64,000 nt of DNA from Sphingobium sp. (GTDB taxonomy: Bacteria > Pseudomonadota > Alphaproteobacteria > Sphingomonadales > Sphingomonadaceae), in contig NZ_QFOA01000010.1 in NCBI RefSeq assembly GCF_003248505.1, positions 1-64,000 of the forward strand, written 5' to 3'. The stretch's first letter is position 1. Every line of letters starts with the position of its first letter. The notes beneath the pieces are model-generated. The model had not been told where the DNA came from. It saw nothing but the letters and a program-made list of their open reading frames with translations, and did not search any database. A program made the translations under genes and the position numbers. Below are positions 8,987 through 18,892 of the stretch, piece after piece.

Positions 8987-9867
8987 CCCGTCCCGTTCCC
9001 GCCGTCCCCTTCCCGCTCGACGCCCGGCAGCAGGCGGCGCGAGGCTGGTTCGAATCGCTGCGCGACCGCATCTGCGTGGAGTTCGAGGCGATCGAGCGCG
9101 AGGCGGGCAGCGACGCCGCGTTCGTCTATACCGCGTGGGATCGCGAGGCGGAGGGGCAGGCACCGGGCGAAGGCGGCGGCGGCGTGCGCGGCGTCATGAA
9201 GGGCAAGGTGTTCGAGAAGGTCGGCGTCAACATATCGACCGTGGGCGGGGAATTCGCGCCCGGCTTTGCCCAGACGATCCACGGCGCGGCGGACAATCCC
9301 GCCTTCTTCGCGACCGGCATCAGCCTAGTCGCGCATATGGCGAACCCGAACGTCCCGGCCGTACACATGAATACGCGCTACCTCGTCACCACCAAAAGCT
9401 GGTTCGGCGGTGGCGCGGATCTCAATCCGCCCTTGCCGCGCGAGGAGGATACGGCGCATTTCCATGCGGTCTTCAAGGACGCCTGCGACGCGCACGACCC
9501 CGATCATTATCCCCGATTCCGCGCCTGGGCGGACGAATATTTCTTCATCCCCCATCGCGGCGTGCATCGCGGCGTGGGCGGCATCTTCTACGACCATCTC
9601 GAAACTCCGGACGATGCTGCGTTCGATGCGCATTTCGCCTTCACACGCGCAGTCGGCGACGCTTTCCTTACCGCCTTTCCGCCCATCGTGCGGCGACGCA
9701 TGGACGAGCCGTCGAGCGAAGCGGACCATGCGACGATGCTGGAATGGCGCGGGCGCTATGCTGAATTTAATCTGGTGCACGACCGCGGCACGCTCTTCGG
9801 ACTCAAGACCGGCGGCAATATCGACGCCATTCTCATGAGCCTGCCGCCGATGGCGAGCTGGAGCTGA
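8983..9867 (+). CDS. hemF: coproporphyrinogen III oxidase, aerobic
   Basis: A 294-residue cytosolic enzyme that oxidatively decarboxylates coproporphyrinogen III to protoporphyrinogen IX in haem synthesis. Family stretches are [44 protein letters not shown] and [20 protein letters not shown] residues near the end (read here as [16 protein letters not shown]), followed by LFGLKTGGN. Length is normal. The start at 8983 overlaps trmL and the GNAT gene follows after 5 bases, so this is a three-gene operon. Oxygen-dependent haem synthesis fits the aerobic respiratory bc1 genes next door. Confidence 0.97.
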   Translation: MTRPVPAVPFPLDARQQAARGWFESLRDRICVEFEAIEREAGSDAAFVYTAWDREAEGQAPGEGGGGVRGVMKGKVFEKVGVNISTVGGEFAPGFAQTIHGAADNPAFFATGISLVAHMANPNVPAVHMNTRYLVTTKSWFGGGADLNPPLPREEDTAHFHAVFKDACDAHDPDHYPRFRAWADEYFFIPHRGVHRGVGGIFYDHLETPDDAAFDAHFAFTRAVGDAFLTAFPPIVRRRMDEPSSEADHATMLEWRGRYAEFNLVHDRGTLFGLKTGGNIDAILMSLPPMASWS

Positions 9868-9872
9868 CCGCG

Positions 9873-10469
9873 ATGGGCCTGACGCGGGTGGAGCCGGGCA
9901 TGGTGGCGACCATCGTCACGTCTCTGGAAATGCGGCAACGGCCCGTGCCTGCGCCGGTGCCGCCCGCGCCCTTGCGTCTGGTGCGCTGGAAAAGCCCCGA
10001 AATCGACGCCTATCGCACGCTTTTCCGCCGGGTGGGCGAAGAGTGGCTGTGGTTTTCCCGGCTGGTCATGGCGGACGAGGCGTTGCGCGCGATCCTGATC
10101 GACCCGGCAGTCGAGGTCTATGCCGTCACCGACCCGCGGGGGACGGAGATCGGCCTGCTGGAACTGGATTTTCGCGCGCCGCCCGACTGCGAACTGAGCT
10201 TCTTCGGCCTCGCGTCGGGGTTCACGGGCAAGGGGCTGGGCCGCTGGCTGATAGCGCAGGCGACCGCGCTCGCATGGCGCAAGGGGGTGGAGCGGTTCTG
10301 GGTCCATACCTGCACCCTCGACAGTCCGGCAGCGCTCGGCTTCTACATGCGATCAGGCTTCGTGCCGTTCGCGCGCGATGTCGAAACCTTTGCCGACCCG
10401 CGCCTTGCCGGGGTGCTGCCACGCGGTGCGGCGTCCCATGTGCCCCTGCTGGATCAGCCCGCCGCCTGA
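9873..10469 (+). CDS. GNAT-family N-acetyltransferase
   Basis: A 198-residue acetyltransferase whose acceptor cannot be named. The acetyl-CoA binding motif is GKGLGRWL (about 120-127), in the usual Q/RxxGxG/A position, followed by a GFYMRSGF motif typical of the GNAT C-terminal fold. The first 25 residues look non-conserved; ATG 9900 is an alternative start. It follows hemF by 5 bases. Its 3' end overlaps the convergent membrane-protein gene by 16 bases (10454-10469). Confidence 0.82.
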   Translation: MGLTRVEPGMVATIVTSLEMRQRPVPAPVPPAPLRLVRWKSPEIDAYRTLFRRVGEEWLWFSRLVMADEALRAILIDPAVEVYAVTDPRGTEIGLLELDFRAPPDCELSFFGLASGFTGKGLGRWLIAQATALAWRKGVERFWVHTCTLDSPAALGFYMRSGFVPFARDVETFADPRLAGVLPRGAASHVPLLDQPAA

Positions 10470-11215
10470 CGATAGAGCCGCGCCAGCATCACCAGCATAT
10501 AGACCTGCACCACGCCCGACACGCCCGCCGCCGCGATGCCGCCCAGCAGGCGCGCGCCGTCGACGCCCGCGACAAGGCCGCCGATCACGCCGAACACCGC
10601 CTGCGCGGCAGACCCCGCGATGGTCGATACGACCAACACGATGGCGAGGAAGCCGAACAGGCGCCAGAAGCTGCCCTTCGTGAGCGCCCAGGCGCGCTTG
10701 AGCGAGGCGAGCACGCCCAGACGATCGTCGATGACCACCGGGTTCAGCAGCGCAAGCCGCGTGCCCACGAACAGCCCGACACCCACGATCGCGACCACAG
10801 GACCGCCCACGCCCGCCACCAGGATCAGCGGCGCGGACACGACCAGAATGGCGACGAACAGCAACAACCCCGCCAGCACGCTGGTCCCGATGAGCACCGG
10901 CAGCCGATGCAGCGCAAGCCTGAGCGCTTCGGCGACGCTGATGCCGGGTCGCAACGCCAGCGCGAACAGCGTCAGCGACCCGAACCAGATCAGCACGACC
11001 GCAAGCAGCAGGCTGAACCAATAGCTGCCCGGCACGGCGGGCATCGTGCCCTTCATGCTAGCGGACCACTGGACCAGTTCGGGCGGGGTCATTTCCTGAA
11101 GCAGCACGATGGGCAGCGCCACGAACAACAGCGCCACGGGCAGCAGCAGCGCGGCTTCGCGCGCGACGAATGCCGCCGTTTCCTCCCACGCCTTGCCGAT
11201 CGACAGTGTCGCCAT
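10454..11215 (-). CDS. integral membrane protein of unknown function
   Basis: A 253-residue protein with about six hydrophobic segments and few charged residues. It contains the stretch [25 protein letters not shown], which resembles the membrane domain found in some glycerophosphodiester phosphodiesterase-related proteins; I cannot assign a function. It is transcribed alone, converging on the GNAT gene (16-base overlap) and divergent from lipB with 78 bases between the starts. Confidence 0.75.
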   Translation of the reverse strand: MATLSIGKAWEETAAFVAREAALLLPVALLFVALPIVLLQEMTPPELVQWSASMKGTMPAVPGSYWFSLLLAVVLIWFGSLTLFALALRPGISVAEALRLALHRLPVLIGTSVLAGLLLFVAILVVSAPLILVAGVGGPVVAIVGVGLFVGTRLALLNPVVIDDRLGVLASLKRAWALTKGSFWRLFGFLAIVLVVSTIAGSAAQAVFGVIGGLVAGVDGARLLGGIAAAGVSGVVQVYMLVMLARLYRQAAG

Positions 11216-11293
11216 ATCTCATGTCTGCCTTATGGAGCGGAAAAAGGAGCGCGAGACTTGATCGCTCGCCGCGTCCAAGTCAAGGAATGCGCC

Positions 11294-12010
11294 ATGTCTT
11301 CTCCCCTGCCCCCGCAACAGCACGATGCGACGATCCCGGTCGCGGTGGAATGGCGCGTCGACACAGCGCCCGTCGATTATCCCACGGCGCTTGCCGACAT
11401 GGAAGCGCGCGCCGCCGCGATCCATGTGGGCGAGGCAGGCGAGCGGGTGTGGTTGCTGGAACATCCGCCGCTTTACACCGCCGGAACCAGCGCCGATCCC
11501 GCCGAACTCATCGACCCGCGCTTTCCCGTCCACGATGCCGGGCGGGGCGGGCGCTATACCTATCACGGGCCGGGACAGCGGATCGGGTATCTCAACATCG
11601 ACCTCGGACAACGCGGCAAGGACGTGCGCAATTTCGTCCATCATCTCGAAGGCTGGATGATCGCGGCGCTGGCCGACCTTGGCATCGCGGCGCGAAGGGC
11701 GGAAGGGCGCATCGGCATCTGGACCGACGACCGGGACGGGCGGGAAGCGAAGATCGGCGCGCTCGGCATCCGGGTGCGGCGCTGGGTCACGCTGCACGGC
11801 TTTTCGATCAACGTCGATCCCGACCTTTCGCACTTCGGCGGCATCGTGCCCTGCGGGATCAGCGAATATCCGGTGACCAGCATCGCAGCGCTCGGCGGCG
11901 ACACGTCGATGGCCGCGCTCGACGCCGCGCTCCAAGCCCATTTCCCGGCCTTTCTCAATCGGCTCGGCCGATGTGGCGGAGGGCTTGAGCAATGCGAAGC
12001 CGCTCGCTAG
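11294..12010 (+). CDS. lipB: octanoyl-ACP:protein N-octanoyltransferase
   Basis: A 238-residue cytosolic enzyme that moves octanoate from acyl carrier protein to lipoyl domains. The Gly-rich motif [16 protein letters not shown] is at about 85-100. The catalytic pair is Lys153 (AKIGALGIR) and Cys187 (GIVPCGIS). I chose ATG 11294 because AAGGAA lies 7 bases upstream; the frame stays open far upstream but that part looks non-coding. The short lipoprotein gene follows after 62 bases. Confidence 0.95.
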   Translation: MSSPLPPQQHDATIPVAVEWRVDTAPVDYPTALADMEARAAAIHVGEAGERVWLLEHPPLYTAGTSADPAELIDPRFPVHDAGRGGRYTYHGPGQRIGYLNIDLGQRGKDVRNFVHHLEGWMIAALADLGIAARRAEGRIGIWTDDRDGREAKIGALGIRVRRWVTLHGFSINVDPDLSHFGGIVPCGISEYPVTSIAALGGDTSMAALDAALQAHFPAFLNRLGRCGGGLEQCEAAR

Positions 12011-12072
12011 GGTCCGGCTTCATTCGCCAGCTGGGGGCCGCCGGGCCTGACCTGCGTTGCAAGGAGACCCGG

Positions 12073-12366
12073 ATGCCCCGGACCGCCATCATCGCCCTCG
12101 CCACGGCGCTCGCCGCGCTGCCGCTCGCGTCGTGCGGCGGCAAGGACGAGAGCCAGACGAAGGTGCAGATGAAGGACATGGACGTAGTGGACGGCACCGC
12201 GACCGATGCCATGACCGACCTCGACGGCGTGCAGAGCGAGGGCGCGGCAGTCGCAATGCCCGGCGCCAACGTCGCGGGCAACGCGACCGCGCCTGCCCCC
12301 GCCCCGTCGAACCAGGCCGAAGCCAAACCCGCCGATCAGGAGGCCGAAATCCTGTCCGACCAGTAA
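12073..12366 (+). CDS. small putative lipoprotein
   Basis: A 97-residue protein with a lipoprotein signal: a short basic N-terminus, a hydrophobic stretch, and the lipobox LASC with Cys21 as the predicted acylated residue. The mature part is acidic and rich in Ala, Asp, Pro and Gln, with no domain I recognise. AAGGAG at 12061-12066 supports ATG 12073. It sits between lipB and another exported protein gene on the same strand. The mature part looks disordered. Confidence 0.7.
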   Translation: MPRTAIIALATALAALPLASCGGKDESQTKVQMKDMDVVDGTATDAMTDLDGVQSEGAAVAMPGANVAGNATAPAPAPSNQAEAKPADQEAEILSDQ

Positions 12367-12459
12367 GCCACCCCCCTTCGGCGCCGGGACCGATGGCGCA
12401 CCCCACACTATATCAAGCGGCATGACGCGGTTCGATCCGCGCCCACAAAGAGGTTTGAG

Positions 12460-13158
12460 ATGACGAAGCTTGCCCCCACCCTGCGCCGCGCCCTTGCCAT
12501 GGCGGCTATCGCGCTCGCGCCCGTCGCCGCGCAGCCTGCCGCCGCGCAATTCTTCTGGTCGCCGCCCGATTTCAGCGCCCCGCCCCTGACGGACGAGGCC
12601 GCCGCCAACGCGCTCGGCCTGCCCGGCGCGACCGCCGCCGAAATCAAGGCGGGCCTTGCATGGAACGTGCGCGCCGCGCTCAATGTCGCCGCGCTTCAGT
12701 GCGATTTCGACCCGACCCTGCTCACCACCAGCAACTACAACGCGATGATCGCCCATCATGACGCAGAACTGGACGAAGCGCAGGCCGGGCTGCTCGGCTA
12801 TTTCCAGCGCATCAAGGGCAAGGGCAAGCCGGGCCAGACCGCGTCCGACATGTACAACACCCGCATCTATTCGAGCTATTCGACGGTGCAGGCGCAAAAG
12901 GGCTTCTGTCAGGCGGCGGCGCGCATGGGGCGCGAGGCGATCTTCGCCGATCGCGGCAAGCTCAACGAAGTGGGGCGCAGCGGCCTCGCCTCCATCCGCA
13001 AGGCGACCGTGCTGGCGGGCGAGCAGGCCTATGGCACGCCGGGCTACGACTATGTCACCGCGCTGCCGTCGCTGGACGCTGCATGCTGGAAGAAGGGCGT
13101 GCTCCAGCCAGCCTGTCATCAGGCGTGGAACGATAAAACCGGCGTCGGCAAGCCCTGA
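12460..13158 (+). CDS. exported protein of unknown function
   Basis: A 232-residue protein with a clear signal peptide (residues 1-29, ending QPAAAQ). The mature part is mainly helical by composition and has four cysteines (in LQCDF, GFCQA, AACWK and PACHQ) that could form two periplasmic disulfides. I recognise no domain. AGAGG at 12450-12454 supports the start. It is on the same strand as the lipoprotein gene upstream, with a 93-base gap in which I see nothing, and converges on queE with a gap of 5 bases. Confidence 0.75.
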   Translation: MTKLAPTLRRALAMAAIALAPVAAQPAAAQFFWSPPDFSAPPLTDEAAANALGLPGATAAEIKAGLAWNVRAALNVAALQCDFDPTLLTTSNYNAMIAHHDAELDEAQAGLLGYFQRIKGKGKPGQTASDMYNTRIYSSYSTVQAQKGFCQAAARMGREAIFADRGKLNEVGRSGLASIRKATVLAGEQAYGTPGYDYVTALPSLDAACWKKGVLQPACHQAWNDKTGVGKP

Positions 13159-13163
13159 CGCGG

Positions 13164-13811
13164 TCAGCGCAGGCCCAGATATTTATGGGCCTGCACCGTC
13201 AGCCGCCACATCGGCCGTTCCATTACCAGATCGACGCATGCGCGCGCGTTATCGACCGCGCGTGCGTCGTCGAGCGGCTGGATGAGGTGATGGGCGAACG
13301 CCCATCCCTCCATCGCCGCCAGGTCGGACATGCTGTGCCCGGCTCCCGGCTGCGGCCAGACGAGCTTGAGTTCGTCGCCCGACCTTTGCACCACCTCGCT
13401 TCCCGCCTTGGGGCTGATGCACACCCAGTCGATGCCCGAATGCGCGGGCAAGGTGCCGTTGCTTTCGATCGCGACGGTAAAGCCGCGCGCGTGCAGCGCA
13501 TCGACCAGCGCGTCGTCGATCTGAAGCATCGGTTCGCCGCCCGTCAGCACGATGTAGCGGCCCTCGGTCCGCTCGCCCCAGAAGCCCAGCGCCGCATCGG
13601 CCAGCGCCTGCGCATCGGCGAACCGCCCGCCGCCCAGCCCGTCCGTGCCGACGAAATCGGTGTCGCAGAACCGGCAGACCGCACTGTCCCGGTCCTGCTC
13701 GCGCCCGCTCCACAGATTGCATCCGGCAAAGCGCAGGAAGACGGCGCGCCGCCCCGCCTGCACCCCTTCGCCCTGGAGCGTCAGGAACATTTCCTTGACC
13801 GCATAGCTCAT
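13164..13811 (-). CDS. queE: 7-carboxy-7-deazaguanine synthase
   Basis: A 215-residue radical-SAM enzyme that makes the deazaguanine core of queuosine from 6-carboxytetrahydropterin. The cluster cysteines are C31, C46 and C49, in the CX14CX2C spacing that marks one branch of QueE rather than the usual CX3CX2C. LQGEGVQAG (12-20) and the SAM-binding GGEPM motif are also present. It follows queC by 15 bases on the same strand, so the two form a queuosine-precursor operon. Confidence 0.95.
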   Translation of the reverse strand: MSYAVKEMFLTLQGEGVQAGRRAVFLRFAGCNLWSGREQDRDSAVCRFCDTDFVGTDGLGGGRFADAQALADAALGFWGERTEGRYIVLTGGEPMLQIDDALVDALHARGFTVAIESNGTLPAHSGIDWVCISPKAGSEVVQRSGDELKLVWPQPGAGHSMSDLAAMEGWAFAHHLIQPLDDARAVDNARACVDLVMERPMWRLTVQAHKYLGLR

Positions 13812-13826
13812 CGCATCGCCCCGGTG

Positions 13827-14519
13827 TCAGGGCCGCGTGGCGTAGATAGTGGGATCGGGCAGGCCCGCTTCCGCGAACCCCTTGGCGCGCAGGCGGCAGC
13901 TGTCGCACAGGCCGCAATGCTTGCCGTCGGGCGTCGGATCGTAACAGGACCAGCTGATCCCGGCATCCAGGCCCAGGCGATGCGCCTCGCGCACAATGTC
14001 GGCCTTGCTCATATATTGCAGCGGCGTGTTGATACGGATCGCATGACCCTCCACCCCCGCCTTCGTCGCCAACGCCGCCATCGTCTGAAACGCGTCGATG
14101 AATTCCGGGCGGCAATCGGGATAGCCCGAATAATCGAGCGCATTGACCCCGATGAAAATGTCACTCGCCCCCGCCACTTCGGCAAGGCCCAGCGTCAGCG
14201 ACAGGAAAATGGTGTTGCGCGCCGGAACATAGGTGACCGGAATCTCGTCACCCACCCCATCCTTGGGCACGTCGATGTCGGCGGTCAGCGCCGATCCGCC
14301 GAATGCGGTGAGGTCGAGCGGCAGGACGATGTGCCGCATCGCGTTGAGCGCCCGCGCCACGCGTTCGGCGGCGCGCAGTTCGACCCGGTGCCGCTGGTTA
14401 TAGTCGATCGAAAGCGCCAGGATGCGATAGCCCGCTTCGCGCGCCAGACCGCCCGCGACCATGGAGTCGAGACCGCCCGAAAGCAGCACGACGGCGAATT
14501 TCTTGTCATTGCCAACCAT
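13827..14519 (-). CDS. queC: 7-cyano-7-deazaguanine synthase
   Basis: A 230-residue ATP-dependent enzyme that turns 7-carboxy-7-deazaguanine into preQ0. The ATP-binding loop SGGLDS is at residues 14-19. Four zinc-binding cysteines are near the C-terminus ([17 protein letters not shown], the last three in a CGLCDSC cluster). Upstream partner of queE. No preQ1 riboswitch was seen in front of it. Confidence 0.96.
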   Translation of the reverse strand: MVGNDKKFAVVLLSGGLDSMVAGGLAREAGYRILALSIDYNQRHRVELRAAERVARALNAMRHIVLPLDLTAFGGSALTADIDVPKDGVGDEIPVTYVPARNTIFLSLTLGLAEVAGASDIFIGVNALDYSGYPDCRPEFIDAFQTMAALATKAGVEGHAIRINTPLQYMSKADIVREAHRLGLDAGISWSCYDPTPDGKHCGLCDSCRLRAKGFAEAGLPDPTIYATRP

Positions 14520-14569
14520 GGGCTCGCGCTATCCCTCCCGCGTCCGCAACGCAAGCGGCGGACGGGCGA

Positions 14570-14998
14570 TCATCCCTTGCACGCGCCTACGCGACGCCCT
14601 TCGGCGGCGAAGGCGAACGGTGCGCCATCGGCGATCCCCTGCGAGCGGATCTGCACCAGACGTGGCGTCTCTACCCGCAAATCGGTGCGCCCATTGCCCG
14701 CCGCCGCGCAGTCATAGGTCACGGACATGTCATGGGGGGCGTCGCTGCCGATGAAGCTGCGGCACTGCGCCTTGCCATGCCGGATATGAAGCAGCTGCCG
14801 AAGGTCGGTGACGCAAAGCTTGCGCACGTCCGACCCGTCGCCGCGTTCGCGCAATTCCCATTCCCCCGTCTCCAGCGCCTGCAAGGCAGACGGGAGCGCG
14901 GGAGGAGGCGCCGGCACCGGAACGCTCGCCGCACCGGCGGCAGTCGCGGCCGCGAGGATGGTGAGAGCGCAAAGCCCCCGGCGAAAATAGCTGCTCAT
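14570..14998 (-). CDS. DUF3617-like exported protein
   Basis: A 142-residue protein with a signal peptide (about 1-24, AAGAAS) and a small domain that begins ALETGEWELRERG and contains four cysteines (KLCVTD, AQCRSF, YDCAAA, GACKG). This arrangement resembles the DUF3617 family of small exported proteins common in sphingomonads; their function is unknown. AGGGA just upstream supports ATG 14998; an in-frame ATG at 15079 would spoil the signal peptide. It is on the same strand as queC, which starts 51 bases further on. Confidence 0.7.
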   Translation of the reverse strand: MSSYFRRGLCALTILAAATAAGAASVPVPAPPPALPSALQALETGEWELRERGDGSDVRKLCVTDLRQLLHIRHGKAQCRSFIGSDAPHDMSVTYDCAAAGNGRTDLRVETPRLVQIRSQGIADGAPFAFAAEGRRVGACKG

Positions 14999-15124
14999 GG
15001 TCCCTGTCCGATCCGGTATGACTGGCGTCGCGCGCCGCGTCGCTGCGACCAGTTGCGTTTTGCTACACAATTGCGGCAATTTGATAACGCAATCGGCCCG
15101 GCCTGCCTTTATTGACGCCCGCGA

Positions 15125-16030
15125 TCAGGACGTGGCGAAACTGTCCAGCGCGATGGGAAAGATGCGCGAGCAAAAAGCGCAATCGACGCCGATGATCCCC
15201 TGCTCATCCGCCATGTCCGTCCGCTCGCTTTCGGGAAAACGGCCGATTACGTCGCGGATATGCGTCAGGTCGCACCGGCACCCCTTCGCCAGACGCCCCT
15301 CCTCGGTCACGCGGACTTCCTCCTCCTCATGGAACAGGCGCCACAGGATGTCGGACAGCGGTAGAGCGTCGTCGGTCAGTTCGTCGGGCCGCAGCGTTTC
15401 GGCGAGCACCTGCACATGCTCCCATTCCGGTTCGTCGTGGCGCACATGCAACCGCTCGCGCCCCACTTCGCCTTCGGGCAGATGCTGCAGCAACATGCCC
15501 GCCGCGATGCAACCATCGCCCGAATCGTGCCGCGTCGCGATGCGGATGACGCTGGGGATCTGTTCGGACTGGAAGAAATAATGCTCCGCGGCCTCAGCCA
15601 GCGACTGCCCCTCCAGCGGCACGATGCCCTGATAGCGCTCGCCGGTTTCCGCAAGATCGAAGGTGATGGCGAGGTAGCCCTTGCCGAACAGCCCGAACAG
15701 CGATGGGTCGGTGCCCAGTTCGACCAGGCGATCCGCGTCGAACTTGGCATAGCCGCGCAGCGCGCCGTCCTTGTAATCGGCGACCAGCAGGCTGACGACG
15801 CCGCTTTGCGTCTGCGCCTGAAGCGTCATCTGCCCGCCTTCATGCTTCAACGTGCTGCCGAGGAGCGCGGCGAGCACCAGCGCGCTCGCCAGCAGCCGCT
15901 CGATTGGCGGGGGATAGGCATGGGCGGCCAGCACCGCGTCCAGCGCCGGTCCCAGCCGCACGACGCGCCCGCGCACATGGCGCGCGGGGATGGTAAAGCC
16001 AAGGGCGGTATCGAGAAGGTCGGCAGTCAC
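15125..16030 (-). CDS. hslO: redox-regulated chaperone Hsp33
   Basis: A 301-residue cytosolic holdase that is switched on when its zinc cysteines are oxidised. The zinc site is intact near the C-terminus: CXC in KGCRCDLTH and CXXC in DCAFCSR. Length matches the family. It follows argF by 103 bases on the same strand, an order argD-argF-hslO common in Alphaproteobacteria. The extreme C-terminus (FPIALDSFATS) runs a little past the second cysteine pair. Confidence 0.95.
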   Translation of the reverse strand: MTADLLDTALGFTIPARHVRGRVVRLGPALDAVLAAHAYPPPIERLLASALVLAALLGSTLKHEGGQMTLQAQTQSGVVSLLVADYKDGALRGYAKFDADRLVELGTDPSLFGLFGKGYLAITFDLAETGERYQGIVPLEGQSLAEAAEHYFFQSEQIPSVIRIATRHDSGDGCIAAGMLLQHLPEGEVGRERLHVRHDEPEWEHVQVLAETLRPDELTDDALPLSDILWRLFHEEEEVRVTEEGRLAKGCRCDLTHIRDVIGRFPESERTDMADEQGIIGVDCAFCSRIFPIALDSFATS

Positions 16031-16133
16031 GTCACAGCTCCGGTGGTCCGAAGCGCAAGGCAGGCGCGACGGAACAGATCAGGCATCCGATGATGCGGGC
16101 AGGCGGCCTAAATAGGAAGCCTGCCGCGCAATC

Positions 16134-17063
16134 TCAACCGATCCGGCCCAGCGCCCAGAGCAGCACCGACTTCTGACCGTGGATGCGGTTTTCCGCCTCG
16201 TCCCAGATCAGCGACTGCGGACCGTCGATAACCTCCGGCACGACTTCCTCGCCGCGATGGGCGGGCAGGCAGTGGAGGAACTTCGCCTGTGGCTTGGCAT
16301 GGCGCATCAGGTCGGGCGTCACCTGATAGGGCATCATTGCCGCCAGTTTTTCCTCGGCATGGGCCTGCCCCATGGAAATCCAGGTGTCGGTGACCACCAC
16401 GTCCGCGCCCGCGACCGCCGCCACCGCGTCGCGGGTCAGCGTCACGGTCGATCCGGCGGCGCGCGCCGCCGCGACGAAGGCGGGGTCGGGATCGTAGCCC
16501 TGCGGCACGCCCACGCGCACGTCGAACTTCAACAGGCCCGCCGCCTCGACGATCGAATGGAGCACATTATTGCCGTCACCCAGCCACGCCCACTGACTGC
16601 CCGGCAGCGCCAGACCGTGTTCTACCACGGTCAGCAGGTCCGCGACGATCTGGCACGGGTGCGACAGGTCGGTAAGGCCGTTGATGACGGGGACGGTCGC
16701 ATAATGCGCCATTTCCTCGACCTTGGCATGATCGTCGGTGCGGATCATGATCGCGTCGACCATGCGCGAGAGGACTCGCGCGGTGTCGGCGATGCTTTCG
16801 CCGCGCCCCAACTGGCTGGTCGCGCCGTCGAGGATCAGCGACGTGCCGCCCAGCTGGCGGATCGCCATGTCGAAACTGACGCGGGTGCGGGTCGAATTCT
16901 TTTCGAAGATCATCGCCAGCGTATGCCCGGCGAGCGGCGCGTCACGGTCCGCCGCGCCCTTCGGCCGGTCGCTGCGCGCCGCCTTCCGGTCGATGGCGTC
17001 GGCGATCATCGCGGCGATGGCGTCGCCGCCCGCGTCGGAGAGATTGAGAAAATGCTTGGTCAT
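16134..17063 (-). CDS. argF: ornithine carbamoyltransferase
   Basis: A 309-residue cytosolic enzyme joining carbamoyl phosphate and ornithine to citrulline in arginine synthesis. Carbamoyl-phosphate motif STRTR is at 57-61, HPCQ at about 136, and the ornithine-site motif HCLPAHRG near 265. It lies 54 bases after argD, with GAGGGG before the ATG and a strong hairpin in the gap. Confidence 0.97.
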   Translation of the reverse strand: MTKHFLNLSDAGGDAIAAMIADAIDRKAARSDRPKGAADRDAPLAGHTLAMIFEKNSTRTRVSFDMAIRQLGGTSLILDGATSQLGRGESIADTARVLSRMVDAIMIRTDDHAKVEEMAHYATVPVINGLTDLSHPCQIVADLLTVVEHGLALPGSQWAWLGDGNNVLHSIVEAAGLLKFDVRVGVPQGYDPDPAFVAAARAAGSTVTLTRDAVAAVAGADVVVTDTWISMGQAHAEEKLAAMMPYQVTPDLMRHAKPQAKFLHCLPAHRGEEVVPEVIDGPQSLIWDEAENRIHGQKSVLLWALGRIG

Positions 17064-17077
17064 GATGAACCCCTCTT

Positions 17078-17109
17078 CCGTCCGGGCCGCCTTTCGCGCG
17101 CCCGGACGG
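17078..17109. other. intergenic hairpin between argD and argF
   Basis: A 10-bp perfect stem (CCGTCCGGGC at 17078-17087 with 17100-17109) and a 12-base loop. It has no T tract on the minus strand, so it is more likely an mRNA processing or stability element, or an attenuating hairpin, than a full terminator. Confidence 0.5.
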
Positions 17110-17117
17110 GGGTTGGA

Positions 17118-18314
17118 CTAGGCCGCCTGGGCTGTCGAAAAGCTCCGCGCTCCGGCGGACATCTTTTCCATGGCTTCGGCGATATGGCTTTCCTCGATGA
17201 CGAGGGGCGGCAGGATGCGCACGACATTCTGCCCCGCCGACACCGCCAGCAGGCCGTGATGGTCACGCAGATGCGCCACGAAGGCGCGCGCGTCATAGGC
17301 ATCGTTCATTCGGACGCCCAGCATCAGGCCCATGCCGCGCACATCCTCGAACATGTCGTCGTGGTTGGGGATGAGCTGTTCGAGCGAGGAGCGCAGGCGC
17401 GCGCCCATCGCCTTCACATGATCGAGGAAGCCGTCGGCCAGCACTTCGTCCAGCACGGCAAGGCCCACGGCCATCGCCAGCGGGTTGCCGCCATAGGTGG
17501 ACCCGTGCGTGCCGAACACCATGCCCTTGGCCGCTTCCTCGGTCGCCAGGCACGCGCCCAGCGGGAAGCCTGCGCCGATCCCCTTGGCGACCGCCATGAT
17601 ATCGGGCTTCACACCATATTGCTCGTGCGCGAAGAAGGTGCCGGTGCGCGCATAGCCGCATTGCACCTCGTCCAGGATCAGCAGCAGCCCCTTTTCGTCG
17701 CACAGCTGGCGCAGCCCCTGGAGAAACGCCTGCGTCGCGGGCGTCACGCCCCCTTCGCCCTGCACCGGTTCCAGCAGGAAGCCTGCCGTATCGGCGTCGA
17801 CCGCGGCGGTCGCGGCGGCCAGATCGTTGAACGGCACCACCTGGAAACCGGGAAGGAGCGGTTCGAACCCGTCGCGCATCTTGGGCTGGCTGGTGGCGGA
17901 TATGGTCCCCAGCGTCCGCCCGTGAAACGCATTGTCGAAGCTGACGATCTTGTGCCGGTGCGCTTCCCCGTTGGCGTAGTGATAGCGGCGCGCGGTCTTG
18001 ATAGCGCATTCGACCGCCTCCGCGCCCGAATTGGTGAAGAACACGGTGTCGGCGAACGTATTGTCGACGAGGCGCTGCGCAAATTTTTCGCCCAGCGGCA
18101 TCCCGTAGAGGTTGGATGTGTGCATGAGCGTCGCGGCCTGATCCGCGATCGCCTTCACGATCGTGGGGTGGCCGTGGCCCAGCAGGTTGACCGCGATGCC
18201 GCTCGCAAAGTCGAGATAGCGCTCTCCGCGCTCGCCGATCAGGTGGCAGCCCTCGCCTCGGACCGGACGCACGTCGCACCGGGGGTAAACGGGCATGAGC
18301 GGCGTAATCGACAT
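17118..18314 (-). CDS. argD: acetylornithine aminotransferase
   Basis: A 398-residue PLP enzyme that makes N-acetylornithine (and may serve as succinyldiaminopimelate aminotransferase). NSGAEAVECAIKTAR (95-109) binds the cofactor phosphate, LILDEVQCG (212-220) holds the cofactor-contacting Asp, and Lys244 in AVAKGIGAGFPLG is the Schiff-base lysine. It is the first gene of argD-argF-hslO on the minus strand. The start ATG 18314 is preceded by AGGGAAGG. Confidence 0.96.
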   Translation of the reverse strand: MSITPLMPVYPRCDVRPVRGEGCHLIGERGERYLDFASGIAVNLLGHGHPTIVKAIADQAATLMHTSNLYGMPLGEKFAQRLVDNTFADTVFFTNSGAEAVECAIKTARRYHYANGEAHRHKIVSFDNAFHGRTLGTISATSQPKMRDGFEPLLPGFQVVPFNDLAAATAAVDADTAGFLLEPVQGEGGVTPATQAFLQGLRQLCDEKGLLLILDEVQCGYARTGTFFAHEQYGVKPDIMAVAKGIGAGFPLGACLATEEAAKGMVFGTHGSTYGGNPLAMAVGLAVLDEVLADGFLDHVKAMGARLRSSLEQLIPNHDDMFEDVRGMGLMLGVRMNDAYDARAFVAHLRDHHGLLAVSAGQNVVRILPPLVIEESHIAEAMEKMSAGARSFSTAQAA

Positions 18315-18377
18315 GGGCCTTCCCTTTCTGGACAGTGGCGGTCTTCGTGGGTGCGCGGGACAAATTGCGCGAAACGC

Positions 18378-18402
18378 AAAAAGGCGACCCCGCCGGGCCG
18401 CC
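18378..18402 (-). terminator. rho-independent terminator after fliS
   Basis: On the minus strand GGCGGCCC and GGGTCGCC form an 8-bp stem with a GGCG loop (18402-18383), followed at once by TTTTT (18382-18378). It lies 77 bases after the fliS stop and before argD, so it closes the flagellar minus-strand transcripts. Confidence 0.85.
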
Positions 18403-18479
18403 CTTTGCGAGTGCCGCCTATACCGCCCGCCGCAAGGGGGTGCAACCCCGCCGCATAAGGCCGGTCGCGGGCAAGTGGA

Positions 18480-18875
18480 TCAGCCGATCTGGTTCCAGGC
18501 GTCGGCGATTTCGGCAACGATGGCGCGGGCCTGCTCGACCGGCTCGGCCGCCCGATCCCTGGCCCCTTCGAGCAGCAGGCGGCGTGCCTCGCGGTAGATT
18601 TGCGCTAGGCCGGTGGCGACGTCACCGCCCTTGTCGAAGTCCAGGCTCGATTCGAGCGCATAGATGATCGACATGGCGCGGGCCTGCTTGTCGGACACCT
18701 TCGCCCGGTCGCCGTTGCGTTCGGCAAGCGCCGCCGCGTCCATCGCCAGCAGCAATTCGTCGAACAGGATCTTGACGAGGGCATGGGGCGTCGCGCCTTC
18801 CGTCCGGCTGCCCGAATGGACCGCCGCATAGCGCCGTGCCGCCGCGCCCCCTGCATAACCCTGGTTGTAGAACAT
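18480..18875 (-). CDS. fliS: flagellin export chaperone FliS
   Basis: A 131-residue helical cytosolic protein that binds flagellin and keeps it unfolded for export. The N-terminus MFYNQGYAGGAA is a typical FliS start region and KILFDELLLAMDAA the conserved first long helix. It follows fliD by 17 bases and would be co-transcribed from the sigma-28 site before fliD. A terminator follows. Confidence 0.9.
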   Translation of the reverse strand: MFYNQGYAGGAAARRYAAVHSGSRTEGATPHALVKILFDELLLAMDAAALAERNGDRAKVSDKQARAMSIIYALESSLDFDKGGDVATGLAQIYREARRLLLEGARDRAAEPVEQARAIVAEIADAWNQIG

Positions 18876-18892
18876 CGTGCTGTCGTCCCGAT

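Noticed and set aside
16179..18458. Long open frame on the plus strand (759 codons) opposite argF and argD
   Set aside because: Shadow of two conserved genes with intact catalytic motifs.
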